A stretch of 64,000 nt of DNA from Rotaria macrura. Its lineage: Eukaryota > Rotifera > Eurotatoria > Philodinida > Philodinidae. Where the stretch lies: positions 1 to 64,000 of the forward strand of contig OENT01000621.1 in the NCBI GenBank assembly GCA_900239685.1. Reading direction: 5' to 3'. The notes under the pieces were generated by a model. The model was given only the letters and a program-made list of their open reading frames with translations. It was not told the DNA's origin and searched no databases. This document shows positions 12,615 through 24,713 of the stretch, piece after piece (positions within the stretch are counted from its first letter, which is position 1; every line of letters starts with the position of its first letter). Both the position numbers and the translations under genes were made by a program.

Positions 12615-14863
12615 TTATGTAGTAGCCACTGTTGTACAAGAAACTTTTGCAACATTATTGGCATAGTATGGATTTGTTGGCAAAATTTTTATTGCTAAAT
12701 CCCAAGTCATGCTTTCGACGTCTATTGAATTGGGAGGAAGATATGTCGTACTTGTTGATGGATCATGATTTGTTGATAATAAACTACGTGGAGTTTTCGA
12801 TATGACAAATTCAAAATGTAATTTCCATCGTAATGCAACTAAATACGTAGAAAAGTAGTACGAGAAATATTATCAATCTTTATTAATAGTGACCCATGTA
12901 AAAAAAATAATCAACGAAATCGATTATAATCATACGATTTTAATCAATAATTTCAGTTATTCTGATTATAATCGATTTTTAAAAATATACTAAATCGATT
13001 ATGATCAGAATAATTGAAATAATCGATTAAAATCTGATTCTGCTACAACCATTAATGTTTAAATAATTGATTAAAATCGTATGATTATATTCGATTTTTA
13101 ATCGATTACTCCGTGATTATTTGAACAGAATTTTTTTACATGGGGAGGCTCCTATTGAAAAAGATAAAACTATTAGAAATAGACCAAATGCAAGAACAGC
13201 CGCGCCTCATCAGAATGTTATTTTGATAACTAATCACGTTGTAGTCGTTTGTTTTTTCTTGGAAAAATAAAATGCTAACAGAGCGTAAGTCATTCTGAAA
13301 GATCACTTCGAAAGTTTTAATTGTTATCTTACTTCGTCAAGAAGAACTTTTTCTTCAATTCTACGCTGAGGAAAATATCAACTTGTCTTTGTTTCAAACT
13401 AAAATCAAGCTGTCGGAAGGCTAGTTCAAAAATTTTACCATAATGTTGAAACTCTGCTTGGAAACAACTAATTCTAAATCGATATTTTGAAATTTCTGTA
13501 ATCTTTCGTTAAACATTCAATATAAGGTTTTGTTTTTCGATGGCATCATGATCAGTTCATTTTTATACTTACCTAGATCTACAGAAAACGTGGGTGTGCA
13601 AGATAAAGGAATGGACAGCGATAGATATGTTTGAAATGATGATAAGCAAAATTCAGATTGTTTTGTATATGATGTTACATTGGGTTGATGACTTGATTTT
13701 CGACGATATTGTGGATTTAGTATTTCTTCACTTTGTAATGTAACTGTATATTGCAAACATGGTACATCTGTATGATCAAAATCAATAATGCCTAGTATAT
13801 CTTCGCCTAATTTGAAATTATTTTTAAATAGTGTAAAACGACAAACTCGACCGCGATTATTCGTTACATTGTAGACATCTATTGTAATAAGAGACAGAAA
13901 AAAATTACAAAATCTTCGATTGAAATTCAAAGCTCATACGTTGATGTGCTCGAGATGTTAAAATTTGCAGAGCATCTAAAGCTGTTGTTAGTGAGTCAAT
14001 TTCTGTACGATTAGGAGAAACAAATGGATTATCAACTGTAATACCAGGTTGAGTTGAGGCGATCGCAGCTTTATCTTGTCGAATAAATTTATCTAAATCT
14101 AAATGAAGAAGTGTATGTTAGAAGTTAACCATAATAAACTTCTATGAATATTTTGCTAAACTAGATTCTGTATATTTCATTTTTAAATTTTAATCTATTC
14201 TTATACCTGGCACAACTAACACACGAAAAGGTACTCGAATAAGTGTTGTTGGATGATTAACACGTTGTGTCCCAATTGTAAGTTTATACGAATATTTAAC
14301 ATAGTTTCCACGAAATGTAGGAGGCACATGAGTAGATATTGTTTCATTATAAGAAACTAGAATGTATACGAAATCATGAGTTGAATAGAGTGCCTTTTTT
14401 TGTTTCAATAGAAAAAAATGTCAACGAACATATTCGAGTTTCTCCAGGTTGTAAAATCAGATCACAAAACAGTACACATGGTTTACTTGTATAAACTGTT
14501 TGACCAGTTTCTCCTTTCGTAGCAATTAAAGCAGTAGAATCTAAGGGAACAATATCGACATTAGTTGCCAGTGAATCATTTGATTTTGTTGTTGATATTT
14601 GTTGTTGTAAATTAACTTTTTGTTCATTTATATAACGTTGACAGTGTAGTTGAACACTTGCCCAAGATATTTTTTCTGCGGTTTCACTAATGCAAATAGA
14701 AACGAAAATCAAAATTTTGGATATTTTTGTTTTCATTTGTCTACCTGTTGTTTGTTGAATCATTGCAATTAGATAATTTATTTGTAAATGTTATTCGACA
14801 ATGAAGAGTTTCACCAGCAAGAAATACGGGCCCTCTTAAGATCTCTGCAGTTACTTCAATCAT
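12615..14863 (-). CDS. RGP1: RAB6A-GEF complex partner protein 2 (RGP1)
   Basis: RGP1 pairs with RIC1 to form the guanine-nucleotide exchange factor for Rab6 at the Golgi, needed for endosome-to-Golgi retrograde traffic. The start at 14863 gives [18 protein letters not shown], nearly identical to the animal RGP1 N-terminus. Later exons keep family blocks: [39 protein letters not shown] with [17 protein letters not shown] (14190-14408), [13 protein letters not shown] with [13 protein letters not shown] (13517-13890), and [16 protein letters not shown]. The last exon encodes [18 protein letters not shown] and stops TAA at 12615-12617. Exon 1 is 14863-14745 with a GTAG donor at 14744; exon 2 starts about 14686. 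One intron carries the AT-rich palindromic element at 12893-13144. Confidence 0.92.
12893..13144. mobile_element. AT-rich palindromic MITE-like element inside an RGP1 intron
   Basis: The ends are inverted copies of CCCATGTAAAAAAA (left at 12893; right ends TTTACATGGG at 13144). Inside them, ATAATCATACGATTTTAATCA on the left recurs inverted on the right, and the centre is a second palindrome of AATCGATTATGATCAGAATAA-type words. The roughly 250-bp element has no ORF. Flanking sequence shows no clear target duplication. The whole unit sits between RGP1 coding exons, so it must be spliced out. Confidence 0.6.
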
Positions 14864-16550
14864 AGAATCGATATTCACGTCTCCTCTCGAATCCAATGGA
14901 TATCATAGGGAAAAAACGAATGACGACGCTCGTTTCTGTCTGTTCTCGAGTCAATCTACTTTAGAATGATTGGTGTTAAATCAACTGGTAATCGGTTTGC
15001 ATTTTTTTAGATCTATAGAATTCAAACGCCATCTACTAGTAAAGATGGCTCTACTGATTAGTTATCGAATTCAAATCAACAGATAAATATTGAGCGATAA
15101 ATAGCTAATAAACTTCAAAATATGGACATGTTTTTCTTTATCGATACACGAACGTTGGTTGTGAATTTAGTACGAAAATTAAAGAAGAATTTATAAAAGT
15201 GAAACGTGGCGAAAAACCAATCCATAAAGTTTTCGTAATAATGTATACTGTACCATCCGATAGTTTGAACGTCATTTTTTCTAAACTAGATCGCAAAATA
15301 GAATACGTTCAATAGATTCATAACAGACAACGGAAATTTTAATGTACCATTACTGTCAAATGTATATCATACATATATGAAGATTGCAGCTGTTTAAATA
15401 AATTATTGTCAAAGAAGAATATTATCTTTCAATTTTTATCTATAGTTTAGAAAAGAAATCATTCATCATCATTAATTTCTACTAATTAGATAGATTCTAT
15501 AAATCACATTTTAACCAATAGTTATATCCAATAATTAGTTATTGATTAAAATGATCAATATCCTCGTGAGTTACATTCATTGAAATTTTGAAAATCATGA
15601 AAGTATTTCTTATCATATCTGAGTTGATGATTTGTGTTCAACATATTCAGTATTGAAGAAAAATTGACTTCATTATCTTTCTCTATTAGTTATGATGTAC
15701 GATAGTTTCAAATAGGCAGTATAGTTCGAAAATAAACTGTTCCGTTTCATTGAAACTTCCAAGATATTTTCAGCTTCACTAGACCTATCCATCAACAAAC
15801 GATCCAGTTTTGATGAGTGCTTTTTTCGAATTTTTCTATCAATACTATTCTATAATTTGAAAAACTAACAGAACAATCCATAATCGTATAAGAAAGTGTC
15901 TAGGAAGAAAAATTTTGGTAGGACTATATGGTGATCTTCGGCAGAAGTATGATCATGTTTCTTCGTAAGATCAATGGAGTTTTTTTTTATTTCGTAACTG
16001 AAACTTTGGAAAAGAATAACTAGTTCATTAAACGTCTATTTGGAATCCATCAACAATGTAATCGAACGAAAATCGTAAGAATTATTTACGCAATTCATTA
16101 TGCAAAATTTATCAGAAATTGATTTTATTGTGCAGAACGAAACCCTTAATTTCCGAACATCAATCAACAGGCTTCCAAAACATAAACATAATGAATGAAA
16201 CTTCCCTTGAAAGTTTCTTTTTCTTTTATTCGTCAATATTAAAAACAAGGGAAAACAGAAAAAGCAGCTCGCGATACTTTTTTCGAATAGAAAACGATGA
16301 TACAACATAATACACTAGATTAAAAAACAGAGTGAGAAAAAAAGGAAAAACAAAGCTTGACGGAATGTTCTGATTAAACAAACAAACACACTGTCTTTTG
16401 TAACAAATCATAGGAATGCTCAAACAAACTACTGCTCACTAATATGGTTTATTTATTTATTTTACACACTATATACAAATATTATTAGCACAACATTAGT
16501 TTTACCAGCTTCATAATATCTGATCTTCAAAGAAGTTTTTGTCTTTCAAT
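14864..16550. other. Intergenic: RGP1 5' flank and downstream flank of the HTH-zinc-finger gene
   Basis: No conserved protein is seen. Short ORFs at 16036-16423 are low in complexity. A small perfect hairpin (GCCATCT ... AGATGGC, about 15028-15049) lies about 165 bp upstream of the RGP1 start. The stretch should contain the RGP1 promoter and the 3' UTR of the gene ending at 16551. Confidence 0.45.
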
Positions 16551-17446
16551 TTACGAAATAGATTCAACAATTTCTTTTTTCATATCATTCCATTCGTCTT
16601 CTATTGAAACAAAACTTCTTTGTAATAATTCCATTTGTTGCATTAAAGAATTTTGCATTGCAACTGTCACAGCGAATTGCTGACGAAATACAGATAAACG
16701 TTGTTCAAATTTTTGATGTATTGCAACCTATATATAAATGTATGAGAACATATATTCAGATTTGATTTAAACTTTACATCTCTATTTGTATGTGTATTTC
16801 GTGTTGGTAGATTTGGTTTTGATGGATTGTTTATTGTCAATAAATTTTGATTAAAATTTGTCGATGATGTTTCAACATTAGGTATCGATGATGCTGACGA
16901 CGATGGTACTGCAAGAGAATTTAAGGGTTTCTTTCGATATTTTTTTATTATATTGTGATATTTTTTATTGGCTATAGCAGCAACGTTTGATTGATCATTG
17001 GGGCTAATCAAAAATGAATTGGCTGATGATTTTTCCGTATTATTTGATGAATTATTTGATACAGAATGATGATTACGTGCTAAGCGTAAAAATGGTAGAC
17101 GTTCTTGTTTTGATACAAGATGATGTTTTTTTATTAAATGATCTGTTAAATTTAAAACCCATGTATGACAACGAGGACATAGTAAACGTTTTTTACCATC
17201 GATATGCGTCAAATTCGTTGATTGTTGTTCATTTAACGATGAACTTGCTGTAATTGTTGAAAGATTATTGACATTATTATTATTATTATTATTATTGGAA
17301 TCGGGGATCGATGGTGATGATAACAATGATGGTATTTGTTGATTGTTTGTATTGATAGGTATTGGTGTTTGTTGAGGACTTCTACTAAGATGATTTACCG
17401 ATGAATTTATTGGAGAACTACCACTAACCGTTGCTATGGACGAATG

Positions 17447-17482
<36 letters not shown>

Positions 17483-19236
17483 GTTATGATTCGAATTATT
17501 ATTTCGATCGGAATATGCAAGTAATGTTAAACTTTCTTGACGATTCAGATTATGTGAAACCGTAAGATGATGAGAAAGTCGAGAAAAATTTTTTTCACCA
17601 CATATCGGACAAATTTTAACGCGACGATTAGCTGTCGATTGTGTATTAAGAATGCTAAATGAGAAAAAATGAATAAAATTAAAGGTATAAGAAAACGAAA
17701 CTCAAGAGCTAAACATACGTTTTTGTCGTTACTTCATCGATCGTCGTTTGATGTTCGCTATCGGATGAATCGAAATTTCGATTAACAAATACACAAACAG
17801 GTTCAGGTTTAATGGACATCCAATGCTCATTTTCATTCGGCAATGCAGAATTATCTTAAACAGAAAATTGTCTAAGAACTATGTTAAGAAAATTATCTAC
17901 CATCATTCGTAGGTTGTACTAAAGCAGTTTGTAATGGAACATCAGCTGAAGATTTTGTTTCATTTTCATCGACTTCTGATAGCTATAATTAAAAAAGTTA
18001 AACGATACAAAAATCATTTTAGTTTTGCGGAATAAATTTTCTTTTACTTCATCTTCTTCTTCACTAGCATACACTGGATATGTCAATGGATGACCATTTT
18101 CATCGAATTGTTCTAATAGGAAAAAGAAAATCTTTCGTTTGTCCATTGCAAATCGATTTTAGTATACCTTTCGTACTTGAAATGTCATCATTACCAATTG
18201 ATTCATCTCCATTAATACTTGTTTTACGAAACATAAAACGTTGAAAATCATCAAGATTTTGTATCGATGAATTTGTTCCAATGATTCCATCGTCACCATC
18301 ATCGTCATCATCATCATCATCATCATCATCGTCAACTTCATCGTCAATATAGACAGTTCCGCCTGCACCTTCATCTGATGATAGTTGCATGATTTCATCG
18401 TGCCCATTCATCAAAGTATTACTATTCATTTCATCTTGTTCCTCGAATTCACCATCAACAGAACGTTTAGCACGTTTACCCAAACGTATACTATTTGTCA
18501 ATATACGTGATATTGATGCTTTACTTAAAACACGATTTGATGTACGTTGAAGACGCATTTGAATTTGACCAATGGTTATTAATGGATGACGTCGTTTCAT
18601 TTCACGTATCATTTCCGCTTCGGCTTCAGTAATGAAACGTAGACGGGTACCTGCACGTTGTTTAGCTGACACACGTCCTTCATCAATAAATGTTCGTAGA
18701 ATACTTCGAGCTAGACAAAAAAAACGAAAACAAAATCTTATTTTCTCATTAAATGCTCAGGTAAGAGACAAAAAAATAAGAAAGAATGTAATATTATTTA
18801 TCCCATAGAAAAAATACTCGTAATAACCTTCAAACATGAATACATTCGGGTCAGACAGGTACGACGAATAAGCATACCGCATGAATAACTCGAATCAAAG
18901 ATAAAATATTAGTCTCCTCTTTCCAATGTATATATATATGATTCTTCTATCTGATCTATTGAAAAAAAAGTCTAAAAATGGTTCCGCCAATTCATTGACG
19001 TGATCATTTCATTCATCTATCTTTGATTATGGGTATTCAAGAAAAAAAAAAGAAATAAGAGCTTCTTTTTTTATGCTACCTGTCGATCGTTTAATATTGA
19101 GTTTTTTAGCAAGTGCTATGAAATCTTCGCCTTTTTTGTATGCATCGATAAGTTGTCGTCGATCCGTATCACTAACACGTACATATCGACCACGCCGTTG
19201 ATCAAGTAGTTGTTGTTGAATTTCGACTATATTCAT
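16551..19236 (-). CDS. Paired-type HTH plus twin C2H2 zinc-finger protein (transposase-derived DNA-binding domain)
   Basis: Exon 1 (19236-19080) and exon 2 (from 18710) join as IKRST-ARSILRTFIDEG, giving a two-part helix-turn-helix: RYVRVSDTDRRQLIDAY ... FIALAKKLNIKRSTARSIL, then FITEAEAEMIREMKRRHP ... SKASISRIL. This is the layout of Tc1/mariner-type transposase DNA-binding regions, but no DDE/D catalytic domain follows. Instead there is an acidic run (about 18296-18340), then two related fingers: CPICGEKNFSRLSHHLTVSH (about 17610-17560) and CPRCHTWVLNLTDHLIKKHH (about 17180-17120), separated by poly-Asn tracts. The last exon is coiled-coil-like (QQFAVTVAMQNSLMQQMELL) and ends TAA at 16551-16553. 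The role is probably DNA binding or transcription regulation; targets are unknown. Existence as a gene is well supported, function is inferred. Confidence 0.75.
17273..17483. repeat. Two (ATT)n coding microsatellites
   Basis: ATT trinucleotide runs at about 17273-17296 and 17447-17483 encode poly-asparagine on the minus strand inside the HTH-zinc-finger gene, in the linkers before and between the fingers. Length polymorphism is expected and would not shift the frame. Confidence 0.85.
18296..18332. repeat. (ATC)n coding microsatellite (poly-Asp)
   Basis: A trinucleotide run that reads GAT/GAC on the minus strand encodes an acidic stretch of about a dozen aspartates in the HTH-zinc-finger protein, after the HTH region. 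It could be an acidic activation-type segment or simple repeat slippage. Confidence 0.8.
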
Positions 19237-19797
19237 TTTCGTTTTCTTTTCTGCTTAGCTTTCGATCTTTTCAAATAAATACATAAAAATGACAGGAAAT
19301 AATAAAAAAGCGATTTTCTGAAAAGAAAAACAAGAAGAATAAGAAGAAGAAAAGTGATGAGATGAAAATCATAAAATGTGAAACAGCTGCTTTTCCACAG
19401 CTGGCGTATCTCGTCATTCTAACTTTTGATTTGTAACAAAGAGAGGAAATGTAGTACGAGTGATCGATAAATGAAGGGAAAAGAATGTTCAAAAAAAAGT
19501 GAGAAGAATAAAAACCTGACGCACACAATGGCATGTGGAATACAATGATGTATATTTTTTTTAATGTTCCAATGAAAGATTTTCCAATTAGGGATCCATT
19601 GCAATATGCTTATAAAATAGAGAAAAAAACGAAGACTATAAAATCACTTAACATTCGTTGGTATGTTTTAGGCAAACACGTTAAAATGTGTCTGTAGGCC
19701 AATAAATAAAAAACACAAGAGATAGCATAGTTGAGTGTCTTAACTCTCGAACATTCGCGTTCTGTTCCCTCGTTTTTTTCATGTTTATATATGAATC

Positions 19798-19828
<31 letters not shown>

Positions 19829-22800
19829 GGATGGGTGGTGTGTCTACATTGAAATTTTCTTTTGCCCGAAAATTTACATCGTTTTCTTTTCTTTTCTTCT
19901 CCGCGTTGTATTTACATTGTATACCTTTTTCTTTCTTTTTCAATGAACATAAGTTATTCGTCGGAGTAGTAAATTTCATTTTCCCGTTTGTTCTCTTTCT
20001 TGTCTCGATTTTATTCGTATAGAAATTTGAACAGGAGAGAACATAAAACAAATTTTCATATAGACATATCGTGTATAGATCGAAAGAACGACAATGGACA
20101 CGTCTCTCCATAGGTGTTCTTTTTGCATTTTGAGTATCATACATAAGCTTTCACGAAGAAAGTACAATCAGCAAGAACAACAATTGCCAATGTATGGTTG
20201 AATCGGATGAGATGAATAGGAAAAAAACGAAATAATGTAAAAATGAAAATATAATTTAAAACAAACTAAGAATATTAAAAGAACGAGAAGAAAAATTCCA
20301 GAAGATTATTTCTTACTGCTTCGGAGATTTTTCGATTAATTCTCAAGTGTACAAATAAAAATAACTAAAAATTTTCTTTTATAAATTCCTTATTCTGGGA
20401 CTTTCACACTGTTGTTTCTCTTTCGTCTAAATTTTTGAGAAGAATACAGATATAGATTTTGACAGCCTAAACATTTTACGAGCGAGAAAAACATCAACTA
20501 TTTATTCTGCACTTACCAATGAGTCAAGTAAATGAGTAGAAACCATACTTCGAATCTAATCTATTTCATATTATTGTCTTATACCTTATCATATTAAATA
20601 TACGTATACACCTATCGCTTTTTTGTTCTATGTATCACTGTGAAAAATACTTGTACACATATACGTATAAATATATATATATATACATAGAGAGAGAGAA
20701 TCAATGGAAAGAGGAATAGGAATCTCAAAGACGGAACATTGCACATTCGTTTTCTCGTTCTTCTTTGCTTGCTTAGACGAATAAAAACGAAGAGCACAAG
20801 AGCACATACAAATACACCGAGCAAACGAAGAGAAATGCTACGGTGAAACACTTTTAGCCATCATCACTCGACCAACAAACGGTTGTGCGTTGGCGAGAAA
20901 AAAACGAAATAAGAGAGAACGTGAAACTGACGACGAAATTAGTTGCTGACTGACGTGCCTATTTACCAAAGAGCGAATACGACCAAGGTGTTTTCTTTTT
21001 TCCTTGCTCCTCACTCAACATACACATGCACAAGCTAAATAGAAAGACTATTTGCTTTATATTTCGTTCTCGCCCGCTTTCGTCTTTTCCTCTTATATTC
21101 TCCTTTTTCTCACTTATATACAACGCCGATTCATGATTATTACATACAAGAAATGTTCTTTCGTCTTGTCCCGTCTATCTATCTTCCTTTTTCTGTCCTA
21201 ACAGTGATAATTGTATTTGAGTAAATGTTAGCAATCGTATTTTGTATATATGCATTTAGACATTTTTTGTTCTCGATCGATTGTAATCATGATGATGACA
21301 GCATTAAATCCGCCCTTCGGAAAAGAAACGAAGGAAGAAAAGAAAACAATGCATGAGACATTCAAGCGGTAGGTATATCTCGGCGATTATGCATTTCATG
21401 ATAAAGAATATGTGCAATCATATGAAAGGTTTTCTTTTCGTGCACATACTGCATTTTGTTCACCGAGTACGAAACAAATGAGCGAGTGTGCAATTTTTTG
21501 AGCATGTATATATAACTTGTAGAAAGGAAAGAAAAACGAGGAATAATGCAAACACAATTTCAAGTGTTTACCTCCACCCAAAGGGAAAATATAAGAACAA
21601 ATGAATGAATTAACGAAACTATTGTTTTCCTGAAAATTGATGCTGTTCAAAAGAATACTTGAACAATCGTATATCTATTACAATGCTTCACATAAATTCA
21701 ATTCACCGGAAATCAAAATAGGATTGTTTTTATTGACTCGAATTTTACTGTGAATATGAAGTATGATTATTCTGAAAAAAATTATTCGTCATGGTCATCA
21801 TAAGAAAATTTTTCTCTTTTATAAAAATAAAATACAACACGTTGTATTCAAGGAAACGATTGATATTATTCAATTTTCCATTTAGATCCAAGTATACAGT
21901 ATGATCGATGTATTCTTTTTCGGAAAACGAACCTCGTTCTCCCATTATTCCTACAGGTGAAATGATGCATAAGTCAATGGGAACATTCTGATAAATTCAG
22001 CTTTTAGAAATTTGTTTTTCGAGTCTATACAGAATAAACTAACGTTCTTCATTGATCTAAAATAATGAAAGTTCCTATGACTATCACAAGGGAAGACTTG
22101 GGTTAATCTAACGTTTTCCAATTTTATTTTGGAAAATTGCTTGGAAAAATATGGAAAACGTCTATCAGAAGGTCAACATGACTTTTGAATATAACCAATC
22201 AACTCAAAAAAAAAGTAAAAAAAGCTTTTCTTTAGGAGATAATCTATCTCGTAGCTTAATCGAAATTCAGAAAATTAAGTTCATACCAATGAAATCTATG
22301 TCAGTGTTACAGAGTATATATAGTTGATTCATCTTATTAAAAAATAACTCTAGTTTCATTAATGAAGACTTCAATGATTAGCCATGGGGTTCTTTCTCTT
22401 CTTAGCTTCTATGATTTGAAAAAAAACATATATTCATTCAACATAATAAATAGCAAGAAAAGTCTGTTATAAGTTAAAGGACATGATAATGGAAAATGCA
22501 GATTTGGATTTTATTGTGTAGAAAATTGAACTTGATCGAAACATGTATATGCATTTTTCTCTCCATTCGTGCCGTATACACATGCCAAGTGTTGAGATCA
22601 GTTCGTGCACCATTTTCTAACTTATTATGCAATACTTTTCTTTCTATATTTACTATTGATAAATTACTGTCGAGTTACCAACCGATTTATGTAGCAATTA
22701 ATTAGAGAAAATTACTTTAATAGATTGTATGGAGAATACTTGGTAATCTGGAATGCATGAAAAAAATATACACATTGTATCCTCATAAGGAAGTTATAAA

Positions 22801-24590
22801 TAAACTTTTATCTACTACAACATTGGAATCGGATGCGAAGCAAAACTTTTTCCCATTAGAGAATAGCATTTCTTACTCATATGAATTTGGATATCTCATT
22901 TTTTTTATTCGATTTATTATGATATTTCAGTGAATGAAAATGTTTTACCGATTTTGTATCTCATATGCTCTTGTTTCAATGCCAAGAAAAAATAATAGCA
23001 TGACAGTAGGACCTATTACTTCATTGATTCTAGTTTCTAATTAATTGTCGAATCCATCAATGAAGATTGCATTAAAATAAAGTAAATGAGTGAAAGCGTC
23101 ATTCAATGTTCAATTTCAGTCTTTGATAAAATTTTTGGTGAAAAAAAAAACAACCATTTTTATAATAAAACTACTCATGATGAGCACAGATTAGAACTAT
23201 TTTAGATGAGACAAAACAGAAGATGTTTTTCTTGTCTTGATGAGTCTTTGAAATGTTGGCAAACTCGTACGGAAAATAGTATCATTCATTTGTTGATGAT
23301 TCTACTTCTTTCCAAGATTCTATGAAAATATTCATCCGATATTCATATGATGCATTGTTTATGTTTTGTATACAATTAAATTTTCAGTCTTTCATACTTT
23401 CCTATAATTTGTTTCAAATTTCAGAATGAATAAATAATAATCAAAAATTATCGATTGATTTAATTTTCTAATAAAAACAAACATAATCTTACTGTTATCA
23501 ATATTTTTCTTTTCAAACACACCTTTATGTTCTTGATTTGATTAAAAAAACAACCTTAGCTAGTTTAAGCGATGCTAATACAATTCATGATATTAAAAAA
23601 AGCATTAATTAAATTTTATTCTTTTTCCATCAGATCTAATCAAAATTGATTTTTATTGCTCTCTTGATACGGTCAATTTATTTTGACCCACGAGGAAAAG
23701 TAATGAGGGATACACTATCGTTGCTTTCGTCGTATTATTCTTGTGACCTGTAACAAACGTACGTCTAGTCAAATCGACTAATATGAAACATGCATCACAG
23801 TTCAATGGTCAACAACAAAAACATTTATTCTGTGTATATATATATATACATACATACATATTAGGTCTAATTGAAATGACGGTGAATAAGATCGAAAGAT
23901 TTTGTTCAACTCGATTCCATGTGTTACGTTATCTCGATTTCATTTATAACTAGTAAAAGACACTATGTCTCAGAGTATTGAATGTTATGTAAAACAAAAC
24001 ATTAACCTATAGTGAATATTTTGTTAATAGTCTATTGTACATTTCTCTCCAGTAGTCATGATACAGGCTCATTTTCCTCATGCACCGAAGGTTACTATGT
24101 GTCGACACGAGTAAAATTACGTAAAAGAGAATAATTACTCAGGTCCTTGCTCACTCCTCCATTGTTGTTATAGAATGGATTGTTTGCCTAGAGAAAACCT
24201 TGTATTCTTCAATCACAAAGTATCTAGGTTGAAAGACAATGATTAACATCCATCTGAGAAACTAATTAGTCATATAATACTGCTGGCTATTTGCACATAA
24301 ATTTCATACTACATGGATTAAAACGAAATGATTTTGTACGTAGAAATATCTATAGTTTCGTCCCAGTTTCATTGTTAGTTTCTAGTGAATATATTGAGTT
24401 CAAAATATCGAACCAGGTATCCTCCTAACCGTATGTTACATGAACCTTCCAATACTAAAAGTACGATAGGGTACCTTTGGGGTCTGTTGCACCTAACTCC
24501 AGAATGCTTTCGAATATGGAGTCAGCTAATTTATTGAATAGTTTTCATATAATCTCATAGAAACTGGATACATACTATATAAGTACTGAG

Positions 24591-24713
24591 ACAATTTGCG
24601 GCAGGATACTCGACGACGTTCCTGTGACATACGGGTAGTTGGGTACGTTTTTCGGATGCTCCGTGTTGAAAATCACCTTGGTACGCGGATACCTTGAATT
24701 CAGTATATGCACT
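24591..24713 (-). pseudogene. Isolated exon-like ORF island, unidentified
   Basis: On the minus strand a TTTTAG acceptor-like site precedes an open frame, phase 2, encoding HILNSRYPRTKVIFNTEHP then KNVPNYPYVTGTSSS and ILPQIVS, followed by a GTACTT donor-like site. Base composition is clearly richer in G and C than the neighbourhood. About 60 nt further, after another AAATTAG acceptor, come LTPYSKAFWS and a stop. I do not recognise the protein and no start codon is attached, so it may be a gene relic or part of a gene whose other exons I missed. Confidence 0.3.

Noticed and set aside
19798-20167. ORFs next to the (TA)n tract
   Set aside because: The reading frames depend on the TA repeat (poly Tyr-Ile) and on purine-rich low-complexity sequence.
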